Part shown: in pieces, positions 1-5,856 of the stretch
How the letters are laid out: every line of letters starts with the position of its first letter
How positions within the stretch are numbered: the stretch's first letter is position 1
Source: Porphyromonadaceae bacterium UBA7141
GTDB taxonomy: Bacteria; Bacteroidota; Bacteroidia; Bacteroidales; Muribaculaceae
Direction of reading: 5' to 3'
Length of the DNA stretch: 9,510 nucleotides
NCBI GenBank assembly: GCA_002491945.1
Contig: DKWX01000058.1
Location: forward strand, 1-9,510
The notes under the pieces: generated by a model
Databases searched by the model: none
What the model was told of the DNA's origin: nothing
The model's input: only the letters and a program-made list of their open reading frames with translations
Program-made: the position numbers and the translations under genes

Positions 1-87
1 CTTATCCCGAACTCGCGTTATTAGAGCATTTTTCAAGGCCTTGGAAAGAGCTGTTCGTCCAGCTTTTTTACTCACTGCATTACACGC
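1..87 (-). pseudogene. In-frame continuation of the endonuclease beyond a stop codon (partial)
   Basis: Reading on from the TAA at 88-90 in the same frame gives 29 sense codons to the window edge, including AVSKKAGRTALSKALKNAL. Its lysine-rich, gene-like composition resembles the linker before the nuclease domain in HNH-type restriction enzymes. The other two minus-strand frames meet stops within five codons of the TAA (TAA in one, TGA in the other). A point mutation to TAA is therefore a simpler explanation than a frameshift. A GTG at 73-75 could restart translation as a second polypeptide. The rest of the gene, including any catalytic domain, lies outside the window. Confidence 0.5.
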
Positions 88-336
88 TTATGTTGGATCT
101 CCAAATCGATAGGCAGCGATGTTTCTTCCCTCTGAATCCTTTATTCGAAATGTTTCAATGGGAATCCCTTGCGCCCTTACATCTCGAACGGCTCTCGGAG
201 GATGATTATAGCCATATAATGATTTTATCTCCTCTGATGTTATACTTCCATGCTCAAGAATATGTTTTATAATTGTTGTCGGTCGCTTCGCAGTTACAGA
301 CAAAAGCTTTTCTCTAAATTCTGGCGTAATATCCAT
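88..336 (-). CDS. Putative type II restriction endonuclease, N-terminal fragment (82 aa)
   Basis: Begins at ATG 334-336, 9 bases after the methyltransferase stop on the same strand, so the two genes are probably co-transcribed as a modification-restriction pair. Residues about 18-50 read as a winged helix-turn-helix (TTIIKHILEHGSITSEEIKS, then NHPPRAVRDVRAQGIPIET). This fits the DNA-binding front end seen on some HNH-type restriction enzymes partnered with D12 methylases; I recall that from the family and did not search. Translation stops at TAA (88-90) directly after RFGDPT, but the same frame stays open for at least 29 further codons to the window edge. The 82-residue product has no visible catalytic motif, so on its own it should not cut DNA. 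It could instead be a short stand-alone DNA-binding protein or regulator. Confidence is good that it is a real gene and moderate on the restriction assignment. Confidence 0.6.
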   Translation of the reverse strand: MDITPEFREKLLSVTAKRPTTIIKHILEHGSITSEEIKSLYGYNHPPRAVRDVRAQGIPIETFRIKDSEGRNIAAYRFGDPT

Positions 337-345
337 TTACTCAAA

Positions 346-1245
346 TTATAATTGTTTTTGAATGCAAATCGGCCTTTCTTCATAATATGACGAAAGACCA
401 CTACTTACATATAGTGCCTCATACGTATTGAGTTTTTTCCCAAGATATAGTGCTTGTGTTGATAATCCTGCATTTAAATCATAACGAACCAAATCTAATT
501 CGGGAGGTAAATCTTGTCCGTATTTCTTTTCTCCAAGGCTACCGTCATAACTGATAATATAGTCTATTCCACGGTTGTTCAAATCCTTTAATGCAATTAC
601 GAATTCATCATAAGAAAGGCCTGCTATATAGCGATGGTCTCTTACGTTAGAAACTCCTTGATATGGGGGATCCATATAAATTATATCACCTTTTTGTGCC
701 ATATCCAGTATTTCCCTAAAATCCTTGGAATAAAAGAACGTTTTCCCTTTAAGTATGTTTGAAATCGCTCTTACATTATAAGATAATGAAGATGGCGACG
801 TTCCATTACGTCTCTTGTCTGGAGATTGATTAAACTCGCCAGCTGAATTATATCGAACCGCCCCTTTTACGCAACGAGCGAGAAGATATAACATTGCGCA
901 TGCTTTTTTATCTCCTTTATTAAAGTCATTGCGAACCTTATAAAAATGCTCCTCTGAACCACCGTTAAACGAAAACTGTTCATTCCACAGCCGCGTATAC
1001 GATGAAATCAATTCTTCTGGAGATTCTACAACTGATTGTAAAATGGAAACGACATCGGAATTAATATCATTTATTATGAACTTGTCAGACATGCCACGAT
1101 ATGCCACTGCTATTGAAATTGCCGCCATTCCGGAGAATGGTTCAATTAGCCGATTAAACCTCTTTGGCATGTGCCTTAGGATTTGCTCGGCAAGCTTTCG
1201 CTTAGAACCTTGATATTGCACGATATGGGGAACAGTCTGCTTCAT
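346..1245 (-). CDS. D12-class DNA adenine-N6 methyltransferase (type II modification enzyme)
   Basis: Transfers a methyl group from S-adenosylmethionine to adenine N6 in a specific DNA sequence, normally to shield host DNA from the partner nuclease. The 299-aa length is typical. Motif X is YQGSKRKLA (residues 11-19), motif I is EPFSGMAA (35-42, a variant of the usual FxGxG) and the catalytic motif IV is DPPY (192-195). The order X, I, target-recognition region, IV is that of the alpha/D12 group (Dam, DpnIIM). Between I and IV, RYNSAGEFNQSPDKRRNGTS (131-150) recalls D12 enzymes paired with type II nucleases. The recognition sequence cannot be read from the protein. ATG 1243-1245 gives motif X close to the N terminus, as expected. 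A possible -7 box on the minus strand (TAACTTTA, 1250-1257; one mismatch to TAnnTTTG) would leave almost no leader. Codons are clearly AT-richer than in genes to the right. Confidence 0.9.
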   Translation of the reverse strand: MKQTVPHIVQYQGSKRKLAEQILRHMPKRFNRLIEPFSGMAAISIAVAYRGMSDKFIINDINSDVVSILQSVVESPEELISSYTRLWNEQFSFNGGSEEHFYKVRNDFNKGDKKACAMLYLLARCVKGAVRYNSAGEFNQSPDKRRNGTSPSSLSYNVRAISNILKGKTFFYSKDFREILDMAQKGDIIYMDPPYQGVSNVRDHRYIAGLSYDEFVIALKDLNNRGIDYIISYDGSLGEKKYGQDLPPELDLVRYDLNAGLSTQALYLGKKLNTYEALYVSSGLSSYYEERPICIQKQL

Positions 1246-1268
1246 AGCGTAAAGTTACAAAAAATTCG

Positions 1269-1403
1269 TCATATCATCCTTGCCTCGAACATAGTAATTT
1301 GACAGGGCGATAAAATAAGAGCGAAATCAGAACTCTTTCGAGGGTCTGTGAAAGATGTGTTTTTGGCAGACATTCCTCCGCTTCTGTCCGCATAACCAGC
1401 CAT
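1269..1403 (-). CDS. Possible small ORF, 44 aa, upstream of the methyltransferase
   Basis: ATG (1401-1403) opens a 44-codon frame ending in TGA (1269-1271), 23 bases before the methyltransferase start. A purine-rich GGTGATGGAG lies just before the ATG. The peptide begins MAGYADRSGGMSAKNT and ends QITMFEARMI; it has no obvious signal peptide, membrane segment or helix-turn-helix. I do not recognise a domain. It does not look like a C (controller) protein of a restriction-modification system, since those are about 80-100 residues with a clear helix-turn-helix. It could equally be a remnant of a longer gene damaged when the AT-rich block inserted. Confidence 0.25.
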   Translation of the reverse strand: MAGYADRSGGMSAKNTSFTDPRKSSDFALILSPCQITMFEARMI

Positions 1404-1488
1404 GCTCCATCACCTGCAAAGCCAAATCTGACCAAAATCTGCGACCCCTGCGTATACCTTTTTGTTGGAAGCGGTCTTAGCGTAATAT

Positions 1489-1519
1489 TAAGGGCGGCAA
1501 GTCTGACCTGCCGCCCTTA
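1489..1519 (-). terminator. Hairpin, probable terminator after the lipoprotein genes
   Basis: TAAGGGCGGCA (1489-1499) pairs perfectly with TGCCGCCCTTA (1509-1519) around a 9-base loop. It lies about 85 bases beyond the stop of the last lipoprotein gene in the direction of transcription. The bases after the stem on the minus strand (ATATTACG) are AT-rich but lack a true T-run. Termination is an inference, and a binding site or processing hairpin is possible. Confidence 0.5.
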
Positions 1520-1552
1520 TATCATAAATGCAACTTTCCTGTACAGTTAGCG

Positions 1553-1584
1553 TTGCTTACCGGTTTGCCTTGCTTACCGGTTTG
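1553..1584. repeat. Tandem direct repeat, 2 x 15 bp
   Basis: TTGCTTACCGGTTTG occurs at 1553-1567 and again at 1570-1584, separated by CC, giving a 17-base period. It lies just downstream of the lipoprotein stop on the minus strand. Two copies could be slippage, a protein-binding pair or the remnant of a longer array. No further copy was noticed nearby. Confidence 0.7.
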
Positions 1585-1604
1585 GCCTTCTTTATTCTTT
1601 ACCG

Positions 1605-2072
1605 TCAGACCAGACGATACCAGACCTTATACGAGCCATCGGCACCACGTTCCACATGAACCTCGAAATCACGGTCAGCAGGAATCTGTCTGGAAATCTT
1701 AGTTGCCAGTTTCAAGGCATTAAACTTCCCTTTACCCGATCCGGCAAATATCCAGCCCGCCCCCTGCGGGGCTTTACGGACATCGGGTGAAGAAGAGGAG
1801 GGCACTACTAATTGCGCAAATGCCTCACCTATTGCATATTCATCAGCAGAAAGCACTAAATACTCCTGACTCGAAGAGTCAAAGACTATGTAATAATCCT
1901 TCTGCGAATCGGCGGACTCGAAAATATCCGATAAGATATTCCCTAATGGAGTTTCTGCTACGGAATCCGTAGTGCCATCCTCATATTTTGGTTCATCATC
2001 ATTCCGGCAGGATGTAACTCCCGTCAGGATACATCCGGCCAACAAAATCGGCAGCAATCCTTTTGTTCTCAT
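1605..2072 (-). CDS. Putative lipoprotein, 155 aa, function unknown
   Basis: The N terminus is a lipoprotein signal: MRTK, a hydrophobic stretch (residues 5-19), then a lipobox ending VTSC with the lipidated cysteine most likely at 22. C14 in LLAGC is a less likely alternative. The mature protein starts CRNDDE; acidic residues directly after the cysteine are the type of signal that exports lipoproteins to the cell surface in Bacteroidota, so a surface location is likely but not shown. The remainder is about 130 residues. It has a serine- and acid-rich linker and a probable small alpha/beta domain from about 58 (DYYIVFDSSSQEYLVLSADE) to the end (FEVHVERGADGSYKVWYRLV). I do not recognise the family. 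It follows the PepSY-like lipoprotein gene by 13 bases on the same strand, so the two are probably an operon and may act together. The hairpin at 1489-1519 may end the transcript. Confidence 0.8.
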   Translation of the reverse strand: MRTKGLLPILLAGCILTGVTSCRNDDEPKYEDGTTDSVAETPLGNILSDIFESADSQKDYYIVFDSSSQEYLVLSADEYAIGEAFAQLVVPSSSSPDVRKAPQGAGWIFAGSGKGKFNALKLATKISRQIPADRDFEVHVERGADGSYKVWYRLV

Positions 2073-2085
2073 ATCATTCCGCTTA

Positions 2086-2544
2086 TCAATAGCTTTGCGT
2101 CAGGAAATTGCCCGCAGGGTCGAAACGGAGGTCAACTCCGTTGGTCAGTTCCACTTCATAGCCAACGGCAATACGCGAAATCTCGTTGATACCGGTGCCG
2201 GAGTAATTGGCGGCCACATAATCCGCTATCGGCACGATGGCGATACCCTCAGGGATGCTGCGTCCGGCAGGAGCATCCACGTCGATCCACTCGCCGGAGA
2301 CATCGAAGGTGATTTCATCGCCAGAGGTCATGCGCACCTCATACTGCACCTCCCCCTTGTCGGTTTCCTTATTTACATAAGCCACCTTGATGGACGGATA
2401 GTAAGTATTGATGAAAGTCGAGGCCGCCGTCGGAAGTTGGTCGGTGGGCACAATCACATCATCATCATCATCGCCGCATGCTGAGAGCGACGTTCCCACC
2501 AGAACAAGAAGCAGGAGGGAGAAAATCTTCAGTGTCTTTTTCAT
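2086..2544 (-). CDS. PepSY-like (DUF2874-type) lipoprotein, 152 aa
   Basis: A lipoprotein signal peptide covers residues 1-22, with lipobox LSAC and cysteine 23, followed by five aspartates (GDDDDD), an acidic tail typical of Bacteroidota surface lipoproteins. The mature part holds two related repeats. The first runs from about 37 to 90 (LPTAASTFINTYYP through VQYEVRMTSGDEITFD). The second runs from about 104 to 148 (IADYVAANYSGTGINEI through GYEVELTNGVDLRFD). Each ends with a YEV-x-NG/SGD-x-FD-x-x-G strand-turn pattern. This duplicated layout is that of the Bacteroidales PepSY-like family (DUF2874), small envelope proteins of unknown exact role; ligand or protease regulation has been suggested for PepSY domains in general. 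The family call is from pattern memory. The ATG at 2544 gives a well-formed signal peptide. AGGAA lies a few bases upstream. A -7-like TAATTATG (2557-2564, minus strand, one mismatch) may mark the promoter. Confidence 0.85.
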   Translation of the reverse strand: MKKTLKIFSLLLLVLVGTSLSACGDDDDDVIVPTDQLPTAASTFINTYYPSIKVAYVNKETDKGEVQYEVRMTSGDEITFDVSGEWIDVDAPAGRSIPEGIAIVPIADYVAANYSGTGINEISRIAVGYEVELTNGVDLRFDPAGNFLTQSY

Positions 2545-2577
2545 GATTTCCTATTTCATAATTACAGCTTTAGCCGG

Positions 2578-2619
2578 GCAGGGCTGCCTCGCCCTGCGGT
2601 GCGGCAGCCTGTGGCTGCC
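2578..2619. repeat. Two adjacent GC-rich hairpins with an alternative pairing
   Basis: GCAGGGC (2578-2584) pairs with GCCCTGC (2591-2597), and GGCAGCC (2603-2609) pairs with GGCTGCC (2613-2619). The heptamer GGCTGCC also occurs at 2582-2588, so 2603-2609 can pair with either copy. Forming the longer-range pair would break the first hairpin. The element lies between miaB and the PepSY-like lipoprotein gene, in the miaB trailer or the lipoprotein leader. No T-run follows on either strand, so a simple intrinsic terminator is not evident. Confidence 0.45.
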
Positions 2620-2664
2620 ATTGCAGAGTCCCGGCACCCGCTTGTCCGGCCTTGCCTTATTTGG

Positions 2665-2682
2665 GTTATACATGAGTATAAC
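2665..2682. promoter_or_regulatory. Inverted repeat, possible operator
   Basis: GTTATAC (2665-2671) and GTATAAC (2676-2682) form a perfect 7-bp inverted repeat around ATGA. The short, AT-rich, symmetric site stands in a GC-rich intergenic region about 120 bases upstream of the lipoprotein start. That geometry suits a dimeric repressor or activator. No matching regulator is in the window, so its use is inferred. Confidence 0.35.
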
Positions 2683-2746
2683 GCCCGGTCAGCCCGATGG
2701 TTCAGCCTGCACGGCTATCGCCGGGATGCATGACATACGTGTGGCA

Positions 2747-4126
2747 TCAGTCGGTCACTTCATGGGCGAGAAGGGTGGCCGATGTGGCTGAATCCACCTT
2801 GACGCGCACGAAATCGCCCGCCTTATGGCCACCGGCCGGGAAGACGGCCACCTTATTCTGCGATGTGCGTCCGCACAGTTCATCGGCATTACGCTTCGAG
2901 CGTCCCTCCACAAGCACTGTGAACTCGCGCCCCACATCACGGAGGTTGGAGCGAAGCGACAGCTCATTCTGCAACGCTATCATACGGTTGAGGCGCTCAA
3001 TCTTCACATCCTCCGGCACATTGTCGGGGAGATATCTGGAGGCGAAAGTGCCCGGGCGCTCGCTATACTTGAACATAAACGCCGAGTCAAAGCCCACCTC
3101 CTCCATCAGCGACAGAGTCTGGCGGAAATCCGCCTCGCTCTCGTCATGGAATCCGGTGAAGAGATCGGTCGATATTCCGGCATCCGGCAATATCCGGCGT
3201 ATGGCCGCCACACGGTCGAGATACCACTCACGGGTATACTTCCGGTTCATCGACTTCAGCACGGCATTGCTGCCGCTCTGCACCGGCAGATGGATATGGC
3301 GCGCGATATTGCCGTGGGCCGCCATAGCCTCAAGGGTGGCATCGCTCATATCCTTGGGGTGGGATGTAGTGAAGCGTATGCGCATGTCGGGAGCCGCCTC
3401 GGCCACGAGGTGGAGCAGCGCCGGGAAGTCGGTCACCTCTCCGGTAGCCTCGTCGGTATGGCGGTAACTGTCGACATTCTGCCCCAGCAGTGTGGCCTCG
3501 CGGAAACCGCGCGCGCGGAGGTCGGCCAGTTCGTGGAGTATGCTCTCCGGATGGCGCGAGCGCTCGCGTCCGCGTGTATAGGGCACGATGCAGTAAGAGC
3601 AGAAATTATTGCATCCCCGCATGATGGATATAAAGCCGCCCACGCCGGCTCCGGCCATACGTTTCGGCATCACATCGCGGTATGTTTCCGTAGTGGAGAG
3701 CACCGTATTGATGGCCTTCTGCCCGGTTTCGGCGGCGGCCACGAGATTCGGGAGGTCGAGATATGCATCCGGTCCGGCCACGAGGTCGACACCATACTTC
3801 TCGATGAGTTCCTCCTTGAGTCGCTCGGCCATACAGCCGATGACCCCGATGATGATGTTGCGTCCCAGACGTCGGCGCAGCGCATTCCAGTAGGCGAGCC
3901 GCGAATAGATTTTCTGCTCGGCATTATCGCGGATGGAGCAGGTGTTGAGCAGCACTGCGGCCACCTCGTCGTCGGCCTCGGCAGTCTCGTACCCGGCGAG
4001 CTGCATCATGGCCGCCACGACCTCTGAATCGGCCACATTCATCTGGCATCCATAGGTCTCGATGCGCACTTTCTTCAAAAAAGTGCAATTTTTATCGGTC
4101 GGGGGTAAAAAAAAGGTCTGATTCAT
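2747..4126 (-). CDS. miaB: tRNA-2-methylthio-N6-dimethylallyladenosine synthase MiaB
   Basis: Radical-SAM methylthiotransferase that converts i6A at position 37 of certain tRNAs to ms2i6A, improving codon-anticodon pairing; cytoplasmic. The 459-aa length is normal. The N-terminal UPF0004 domain carries the three cysteines of the auxiliary 4Fe-4S cluster: C27 (ETYGCQMN), C63 (NTCSIRD) and C98 (GCMAER). The radical-SAM domain carries CxxxCxxC at C172, C176 and C179 (GCNNFCSYC), followed by VPYTRGRERSR, a hallmark of this family. A C-terminal TRAM RNA-binding domain follows (about 395-455, REFTVLVEGRSKR onward). Start: ATG 4124-4126 gives a short divergent leader before the conserved ETYGCQMN; no other in-frame start fits. 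The minus-strand -7 box at 4138-4145 is so close that the leader would be only a few bases. The gene is divergent from the CoA transferase. Confidence 0.97.
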   Translation of the reverse strand: MNQTFFLPPTDKNCTFLKKVRIETYGCQMNVADSEVVAAMMQLAGYETAEADDEVAAVLLNTCSIRDNAEQKIYSRLAYWNALRRRLGRNIIIGVIGCMAERLKEELIEKYGVDLVAGPDAYLDLPNLVAAAETGQKAINTVLSTTETYRDVMPKRMAGAGVGGFISIMRGCNNFCSYCIVPYTRGRERSRHPESILHELADLRARGFREATLLGQNVDSYRHTDEATGEVTDFPALLHLVAEAAPDMRIRFTTSHPKDMSDATLEAMAAHGNIARHIHLPVQSGSNAVLKSMNRKYTREWYLDRVAAIRRILPDAGISTDLFTGFHDESEADFRQTLSLMEEVGFDSAFMFKYSERPGTFASRYLPDNVPEDVKIERLNRMIALQNELSLRSNLRDVGREFTVLVEGRSKRNADELCGRTSQNKVAVFPAGGHKAGDFVRVKVDSATSATLLAHEVTD

Positions 4127-4137
4127 ATTCTTGGATT

Positions 4138-4145
4138 CAAAGATA
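4138..4145 (-). promoter_or_regulatory. Bacteroidota -7 box for miaB
   Basis: On the minus strand the bases read TATCTTTG, an exact match to TAnnTTTG, the -7 element of the Bacteroidota primary sigma factor. It ends 11 bases before the miaB ATG, so transcription would start only a few bases upstream of the coding region. No clear -33 TTTG at the usual 19-21 base spacing is seen. Confidence 0.55.
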
Positions 4146-4150
4146 ATAAT

Positions 4151-4158
4151 TACTTTTG
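4151..4158 (+). promoter_or_regulatory. Bacteroidota -7 box for the CoA transferase gene
   Basis: TACTTTTG matches TAnnTTTG exactly, 31 bases before the ATG at 4190, leaving a leader of about 25 bases. TTG at 4131-4133 is the nearest -33-like core, at a somewhat short spacing of 17. The box lies back to back with the miaB box (4138-4145). Confidence 0.6.
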
Positions 4159-4189
4159 CAAAAATACCAATAAAATCTAATCGTTACAA

Positions 4190-5692
4190 ATGAGTATCCC
4201 TTTTATTACGGCAGAGGAAGCTGCCAGCCACATTAAAAACGGAGACAATGTGGGGTTCTCAGGCTTTACAGCTTCAGGCACCCCAAAAGTTGTAACTGTA
4301 GCCCTCGCAAAGCGCGCGAAGGAGCTCCATGAAAAAGGCGAACCTTTCAAAATCAACCTGTTTACCGGCGCATCGACCAACGATCATGTCGACGGCGAAC
4401 TGGCACGTGCCGAAGCCATCGGCATCCGCACACCTTACCAGAGCCATTCTGATGCCCGCAAGCTGGCCAACCGTGGCGCGATACACTACTTCGACACCCA
4501 CCTGAGCCACGTGTCGCAGGATCTGCGCTACGGCTTCTACGGAGACCTTGACGTGGCCATCATCGAGGTGACAGAGATGTCGCCCAACGGCGAGTTCATC
4601 CTCGGCGCAGGTCTGGGCATGGCCCCGACAATCGCCAGAATGGCCAAAAAGGTGATTATTGAGTATTCCTCTTACTATCGCACGTCATTCCGCGGGTTCC
4701 ACGACAACTACATCCCGCTGGATCCCCCCCACCGCCGCGAGATTCCGATTTATAAGCCTTCCGACCGTATCGGAAGCACCATTCTGAAAATCGATCCCGC
4801 CAAAATCATCGGTATCGTACCCTCCAACGACTCCGAGAGCATCAAGCCGTTCGCAGCATCCGATGAAGTGACCGAGCGCATCGGCGCCAACGTATGCCAT
4901 TTCCTTGGCGAGCAGCTCCGCACCGGACGCATGCCCAAAGAGTTCCTCCCGATTCAGTCGGGTGTGGGAAACGTGGCCAACGCCGTGCTCTACGGTCTGG
5001 GCAACGACCCGGACATCCCGCAGTTCGAAATGTACACAGAGGTCATCCAGGACGCTGTGATGACTCTGATGGAAGAAGGCAAATGTAAGTTCGCTTCAAC
5101 ATGCGCGCTCACATTCTCCGACGATGCCATGCTTCATTTCATGGATAATATCGACTTCTTCCGCGACAAGATTCTGATGCGTCCGGGCGAAATCTCCAAT
5201 CATCCCGAAATCGTGCGCCGACTGGGGCTGATTGCCATGAACACCGCCCTGGAGGCCGACATCTTCGGCAACGTCAACTCCACCCACGTGCTCGGCTCGA
5301 AGATGATGAACGGCATCGGCGGCTCGGCCGACTTCTGCCGCAACGCCTATCTCTCGATTTTCTCATGCCCCTCGGTGCAGAAGAACGGCGCCATCTCGGC
5401 TATCGTGCCTATGGTGAGTCACGTCGACCACAGCGAGCATTCCGTCAAGGTGCTCGTCACGGAGCAGGGTGTGGCCGACCTGCGCGGCAAAGACCCGCGT
5501 CAGCGCGCCGAGACCATCATCGAGAACTGTGCCCACCCCGCATATCGCGAACTCCTGTGGGACTATGTGAAACTCGCCGAGAAGAACGGCGGACACACAC
5601 CCCACAACCTCTCTGCAAGCTTCGCGCTGCATCAGGCATTCATGGAAACAGGCGATATGCTTAAGGCAGATTTCGCCCGCTACGACAAGTGA
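4190..5692 (+). CDS. Acetyl-CoA hydrolase/transferase family CoA transferase (likely succinate/propionate or acetate)
   Basis: A 500-aa class I CoA transferase that moves CoA between acyl-CoA and a carboxylate through a glutamyl-CoA intermediate. Visible landmarks are an N-terminal VGFSGFTASGTPK (21-33), a central GVGNVANAVLYGLG (258-271), the probable catalytic glutamate E284 in EMYTEVIQD, and GIGGSADF (375-382). The last two are typical of succinyl-CoA:acetate/propionate CoA transferases (AarC/Cat1/ScpC group) rather than simple hydrolases. In fermenting Bacteroidales this step would recycle CoA during propionate or acetate production from succinate. The exact substrate pair cannot be read from sequence. 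ATG 4190 is well placed after a promoter and gives the usual N terminus. The gene stands alone: divergent from miaB and closed by the hairpin at 5739-5785. Confidence 0.93.
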   Translation: MSIPFITAEEAASHIKNGDNVGFSGFTASGTPKVVTVALAKRAKELHEKGEPFKINLFTGASTNDHVDGELARAEAIGIRTPYQSHSDARKLANRGAIHYFDTHLSHVSQDLRYGFYGDLDVAIIEVTEMSPNGEFILGAGLGMAPTIARMAKKVIIEYSSYYRTSFRGFHDNYIPLDPPHRREIPIYKPSDRIGSTILKIDPAKIIGIVPSNDSESIKPFAASDEVTERIGANVCHFLGEQLRTGRMPKEFLPIQSGVGNVANAVLYGLGNDPDIPQFEMYTEVIQDAVMTLMEEGKCKFASTCALTFSDDAMLHFMDNIDFFRDKILMRPGEISNHPEIVRRLGLIAMNTALEADIFGNVNSTHVLGSKMMNGIGGSADFCRNAYLSIFSCPSVQKNGAISAIVPMVSHVDHSEHSVKVLVTEQGVADLRGKDPRQRAETIIENCAHPAYRELLWDYVKLAEKNGGHTPHNLSASFALHQAFMETGDMLKADFARYDK

Positions 5693-5738
5693 CATATCAG
5701 CATAAGCATTCTTATCCTGCCGATTGAGAACGCTTGCC

Positions 5739-5785
5739 AAGACAATGAAGGGAGGCGCCCGGACCCGGGTGCCTCCCTTTGTCTT
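5739..5785. terminator. Strong terminator hairpin between convergent genes
   Basis: The inner stem pairs 5748-5761 with 5766-5779 (14 bp, one G-T wobble, GACC loop). An outer AAGACA (5739-5744) pairs with TGTCTT (5780-5785) across a 3-base bulge (ATG, 5745-5747). It sits 46 bases after the CoA transferase stop and 71 bases after the end of the convergent CBS gene, so it can serve both strands. Thymines follow the inner stem on the plus strand but are broken by G and C. Confidence 0.75.
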
Positions 5786-5805
5786 CATCCCGCTCAGGCG
5801 GGATG
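5786..5805. terminator. Second hairpin, likely terminator for the CBS gene
   Basis: CATCCCGC (5786-5793) and GCGGGATG (5798-5805) form a perfect 8-bp stem with a TCAG loop, directly abutting the previous hairpin. It may be a separate terminator for the minus-strand CBS-domain gene or a back-up for the plus-strand gene. Confidence 0.45.
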
Positions 5806-5856
5806 CCATATATCAGACGGGGAGGCAGTCAGGCCGCCCCCACACACATTTAGTTA

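Larger units (their letters stand above)
1404..1604. other. Intergenic region between lipoprotein gene end and the restriction-modification block
   Basis: No convincing gene is seen here on either strand. The region holds a perfect 11-bp stem hairpin (1489-1519) and a tandem 15-bp repeat (1553-1584), both listed separately. Base composition changes across it, from AT-rich on the left to more balanced on the right. It is therefore the likely junction between the acquired block and the resident chromosome, although no target-site duplication or recombinase site was identified. Confidence 0.5.

Noticed and set aside
1972..2484. 170-codon plus-strand frame
   Set aside because: It is antisense to the PepSY-like lipoprotein gene and overlaps the end of its neighbour. 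The minus-strand proteins have clear signal peptides and domain repeats; this frame has neither.
2825..4027. 400-codon open frame on the plus strand
   Set aside because: It lies wholly antisense to miaB, whose cysteine motifs are intact. The long opening follows from the GC-rich codons of miaB, and the translation has no recognisable family character.
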